DNA of 64,000 bases from Breviolum minutum Mf 1.05b.01 (taxonomy: Eukaryota; Sar; Dinophyceae; Suessiales; Symbiodiniaceae). Both the position numbers and the translations under genes were made by a program. Each line of letters starts with the position of its first letter. Position 1 is the stretch's first letter. Location of the stretch: assembly GCA_000507305.1 (NCBI GenBank), contig DF239143.1, positions 62,001-126,000 of the forward strand, in the 5' to 3' direction. Under the pieces are notes generated by a model. That model did not search any database. It saw only the letters and a list, made by a program, of their open reading frames with translations, and was not told the DNA's origin. Positions 61,635-64,000 of the stretch are shown here, one piece after another.

Positions 61635-61972
61635 AAGAAAGCCGCCATACAAATTCCAGTCCTGCCCATGGGCGACGCGAGAGGCCGAGACAGCACGATC
61701 CAGTCAGATCCTATTGAGTATAGCTTTTGAGTTTAGCTAAACCATGGCCCTTCGCGCGACTCGAAACTGTGTCGCTTGGCAGCGAGGATTGAGGCGGATC
61801 TGCAGGATCCGAACTGAGTGGCGGAGCAGATCGCACATGCTGCGGCAGAAGAGTTCGAGCAAACCGAATCTGCCAGGGAACTCCGGCAAAGATGGTTGGA
61901 CATTGAGCCTCAGTGTGAAATCGCACAAATGGGAGGCACTTGAGCGATATCCCAGTATGGGCAGCACGCACT
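61635..61972 (+). pseudogene. Coding-like frame with in-frame stops
   Basis: One frame reads KKAAIQIPVLPMGDARGRDS, TIQSDPIEYSF, stop TGA 61728-61730, TAG 61734-61736, then HGPSRDSKLCRLAARIEADL, QDPN, TGA, VAEQIAHAAAEEFEQTESAR, ELRQRWLDIEPQCEIAQMGG, T, TGA, AISQYGQHALTS. All pieces are in the same frame and all look like protein. A decayed exon, or several exons with short introns, would explain it. The protein is unrecognised. Confidence 0.45.
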
Positions 61973-62289
61973 GACCAGTTGAGTTGGATATATCGCAAAA
62001 AAGGTACAGAGTTTTTTTTTTTCATTTTTATCCATCGCAGGTGGTGCAGGGTTTCTGAACCATCAACAGTTCAAATGTTAGTCTTTCAAAGCGTTACACC
62101 CTCGAAAACTAAGGGCTGGAACTTCAATTGCCCCCTTGATCCCCCTCGGAAAAGATGGAAAAGGAGAAACATTTACAAACCACCAATTTTGGATAGTTTT
62201 GGGGTTCCATGTTAGCCGTTCAAAGCATCACTCATCTTAATTTCTTGATCCGCCCCATCCAAAATTTCCACAACTTTAAACGTTGTCAG

Positions 62290-62391
62290 GCCTGGACTTT
62301 TGTTGGAAAAAGTTCATGGCAGGAAGAAGATGAAGTTCGTATGGGATATGACTTCCTACCCACCCCGCGTTACAAAATAGGGAAGTGTTGA
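62290..62391 (+). CDS. Candidate terminal exon, unknown
   Basis: After 'aacgttgtcag' the frame reads AWTFVGKSSWQEEDEVRMGY and DFLPTPRYKIGKC, then TGA 62389-62391. Good composition. Confidence 0.4.
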   Translation, partial: AWTFVGKSSWQEEDEVRMGYDFLPTPRYKIGKC

Positions 62392-62506
62392 ATGGCATTT
62401 TTGCAGGGAAAATGGTAGGGAAAAAAACGCTTGGGATGGGGGAAAACACCCTGAGTAATGTTAACCCCATGAATCCACCTTAAAACTGTTGGTATTTGTT
62501 GGGTAT

Positions 62507-62612
62507 ATGGGTGTTTCCGGAAATGGGAGTACCCCCAAATCATCCATTTTTATTGGGTTTTCCATTATAAACCATCCATTTTGGGATATCACTATTTTTG
62601 GAAACACCCATA
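62507..62612. repeat. R5 element copy
   Basis: 'tatgggtgtttccggaaatg', 'ggttttccattataaaccat', 'tatttttggaaacacccata'. Close to 1158-1266. Confidence 0.85.
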
Positions 62613-62629
62613 TCATCAAAATCTACGAT

Positions 62630-62745
62630 TCTGGGTGGTGGTGTCAAAGAATTTTTTTTTGAACCCGAAACTTGGGGGAGATGAACCCATTTTGACTGAT
62701 ATGTTTCAAAAGAGGGTTGAAACCACATTGAAACCACCAACTAGG
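62630..62745. repeat. R1 element copy
   Basis: 'ctgggtggtggtgtcaaaga', 'ttgggggagatgaacccatt', 'gagggttgaaaccacattga', 'aaccaccaactag'. Confidence 0.7.
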
Positions 62746-62884
62746 GAAGTGTTGGATGGATTTTCCAAAATAAACGGTGGAAACAAGGCAATTTGAGGCA
62801 TACCTGCTTTCCCACACCCGTTCGAATGTTCGCAACCTTCAACTCAAGGCAACGATGTTTGGGTGTTTTTTTTCCAGAAATTTC

Positions 62885-63008
62885 ATTGTTGGTTTGGGGC
62901 CCGGTAATGTGGGATTCGAATCGGGTGCCCTTAGCAATCCCTTTCATAAGGGGATCCCAGGAATCCAAACCACTGGGACCCGAACTAACAATTAACCATT
63001 AGCTGATT
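62885..63008. repeat. R6 element copy abutting an exon
   Basis: 'ttggtttggggcccggtaat', 'gtgggattcgaatcgggtgc', 'ggaatccaaaccactgggac', 'taaccattagctgattt'. Its right end runs into the acceptor 'gctgatttcag' of the exon at 63013. Confidence 0.75.
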
Positions 63009-63012
63009 TCAG

Positions 63013-63190
63013 GACAACTTAAAATGGCATTCCGCGGGGGACAACTTTTTGATGTGCGATTTTGGGACCGATCGAAAAGGAGGGTCCACTCCAAACCTCA
63101 ATAATGATGATCCAAACGCCGAGTTCAATCGTGAGATAAAGACATTAAAGACCAATTGCTATCACCCTAAGACCCATGGGAACTCAAAAG
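63013..63190 (+). CDS. Exon of unknown gene
   Basis: After 'agctgatttcag' the frame reads DNLKWHSAGDNFLMCDFGTD, RKGGSTPNLNNDDPNAEFNR and EIKTLKTNCYHPKTHGNSK, ending near 63190 before a T run. The composition is very good and the acceptor strong; the donor is unclear (no GT right at the end). Same strand as the next exon. No family is recognised. Confidence 0.55.
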
Positions 63191-63387
63191 TTGTTTTTTT
63201 TGGGTAGTTTTGAGATACCAGGCATCTGCGAAAGACTGCTTCAAACCCTGCAAGAAGGAGGGTTCAATATGTTCAATGATTCTTACCTGGAACCCTTAAC
63301 AACCAGTTTTCAAATGGCATGTTTGTTGAAAAAACGACCATTTCCATCCATTTCCAGATTTGCAATCATCCAATTGAAGCCACCCTT

Positions 63388-63502
63388 TATGAATACCCTC
63401 CCTGAACCTAACATAGCACCTGAAAATTGATGGTTGGAATACTAGTTTCCTTTTAGGATGGCCTATTTTCAGGTGCGAACTGTTAGTTTCAGGTAGTGTA
63501 GT
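63388..63502. repeat. R3-like element copy
   Basis: 'ccctccctgaacctaacata', 'gcacctgaaaattgatggtt', 'ctattttcaggtgcgaactg', 'ttagtttcaggtagtgt'. Confidence 0.75.
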
Positions 63503-63520
63503 TGTTTGGGTTCCAGGTAG

Positions 63521-63714
63521 TTATCAGAAACAAATATTCTTATGATCACTGCCTGGGTCCTGGGGATCGAAATGGCCGCAGGTCGAATATGACTCCTGAG
63601 GAGTACTTGGCCAATACCCAACAGAATGTTCCTGCGACAAACCAGTCCCTTGGCCGGCAGGCTGAATGGTGCACAGTGGACGTTAAAGAAAAAAAACACC
63701 AGTTGAAAGTATAG
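63521..63714 (+). CDS. Exon of unknown gene
   Basis: After 'gttccaggtag' the frame reads IRNKYSYDHCLGPGDRNGRR, SNMTPEEYLANTQQNVPATN and QSLGRQAEWCTVDVKEKK, then TAG 63712-63714. The exon may end near 63682. The sequence looks like a conserved soluble protein, but I do not recognise the family. It lies between two R3 copies. Confidence 0.5.
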
Positions 63715-63759
63715 GATGAAATGATTAACTCCACACTTCTTTCGGGATGAAATAAAACC

Positions 63760-63858
63760 CCTGAAAAACTAACATGACATTGGAAAATCACCATTTTCAA
63801 TGGGAAATACATCTTCATTCATGGGGGATTTCCCAGCCTGTCATGTTAGTTTTCGGGG
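63760..63858. repeat. R3 element copy
   Basis: 'cccctgaaaaactaacatga', 'cattggaaaatcaccatttt', 'tgggggatttcccagcctgt', 'catgttagttttcggggttt'. Confidence 0.9.
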
Positions 63859-63935
63859 TTTCTCATAATCCAAGTGAAACCTATCTAAACGCAGGGTACA
63901 ATTTTTTTCGGGGCCCCATACCTCCATTGAAAAAA

Positions 63936-64000
63936 TCGCCCATCTTGGTGGAGGTTCTGAGGGCTTTGGGGAGCCTTGGGACACCGACGGTTGGTAGTCC
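63936..64000 (+). CDS. Possible exon running off the window
   Basis: The frame reads SPILVEVLRALGSLGTPTVG to the last base. Too short to judge; it may continue the gene of the previous exons. Confidence 0.25.

Noticed and set aside
1..64000. tRNA, rRNA, CRISPR or bacterial operon features
   Set aside because: I saw no cloverleaf with tRNA consensus boxes, no rRNA core sequences and no regularly spaced direct repeats of CRISPR type.

Overview
The window looks like nuclear DNA of a dinoflagellate, possibly a Symbiodiniaceae-like alga. This is inferred from protein families recalled from dinoflagellate gene sets (the LEFFAG, GWYSE and HGDEGR blocks and the RIGEAKNPGP non-LTR element), from short exons split by many introns, from splice junctions that often do not fit GT, and from the very high density of short palindromic repeats. 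There are no bacterial gene clusters, no long intronless host genes, and no rRNA, tRNA or CRISPR that I can see. Every coding segment I can support lies on the + strand.

Layout. 1-7.7 kb: short exons of unknown genes between repeats. 9.66-21.87 kb: a large multi-exon gene, or two abutting genes. It encodes an N-terminal module with a Lys/Gly-rich tract, a LEFFAG module resembling an S-adenosylmethionine-dependent DNA methyltransferase, GWYSE/coiled-coil modules with an acidic segment and a basic tail, and a C-terminal HGDEGR module whose motif order recalls CACTA/Plavaka-type DDE transposases. 23.8-34 kb: scattered exons of unrecognised genes, some with in-frame stops. 34.79-41.99 kb: a LINE-type (non-LTR) retrotransposon with a partial ORF1 and an intact ORF2 (endonuclease, reverse transcriptase, zinc motif, RNase H). 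It sits inside a copy of a short repeat and has an apparent 5-bp target duplication. 42-54 kb: repeats with a few short exons. 54.08-56.56 kb: a compound structure with a 73-bp direct repeat at each end, inverted minisatellite arms, a (CAA)n/(CAG)n core, GC-rich hairpins and a 287-base assembly gap. 56.6-64 kb: a run of convincing exons of unknown genes that continues past the window edge.

At least ten families of 70-160 bp inverted-repeat (MITE-like) elements fill the spaces. Family R1 carries terminal GT and AG in the right places to act as an intron, and several repeat copies directly abut exons. Family R4 shows a TA target duplication with an empty site elsewhere in the window. The repeats are nearly absent from the 9.6-22 kb gene and from the LINE.

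Exon borders are estimates from reading frame, acceptor-like AG and donor-like GT/GC/GA. No alignment or transcript data were available, and family assignments rest on remembered motifs.
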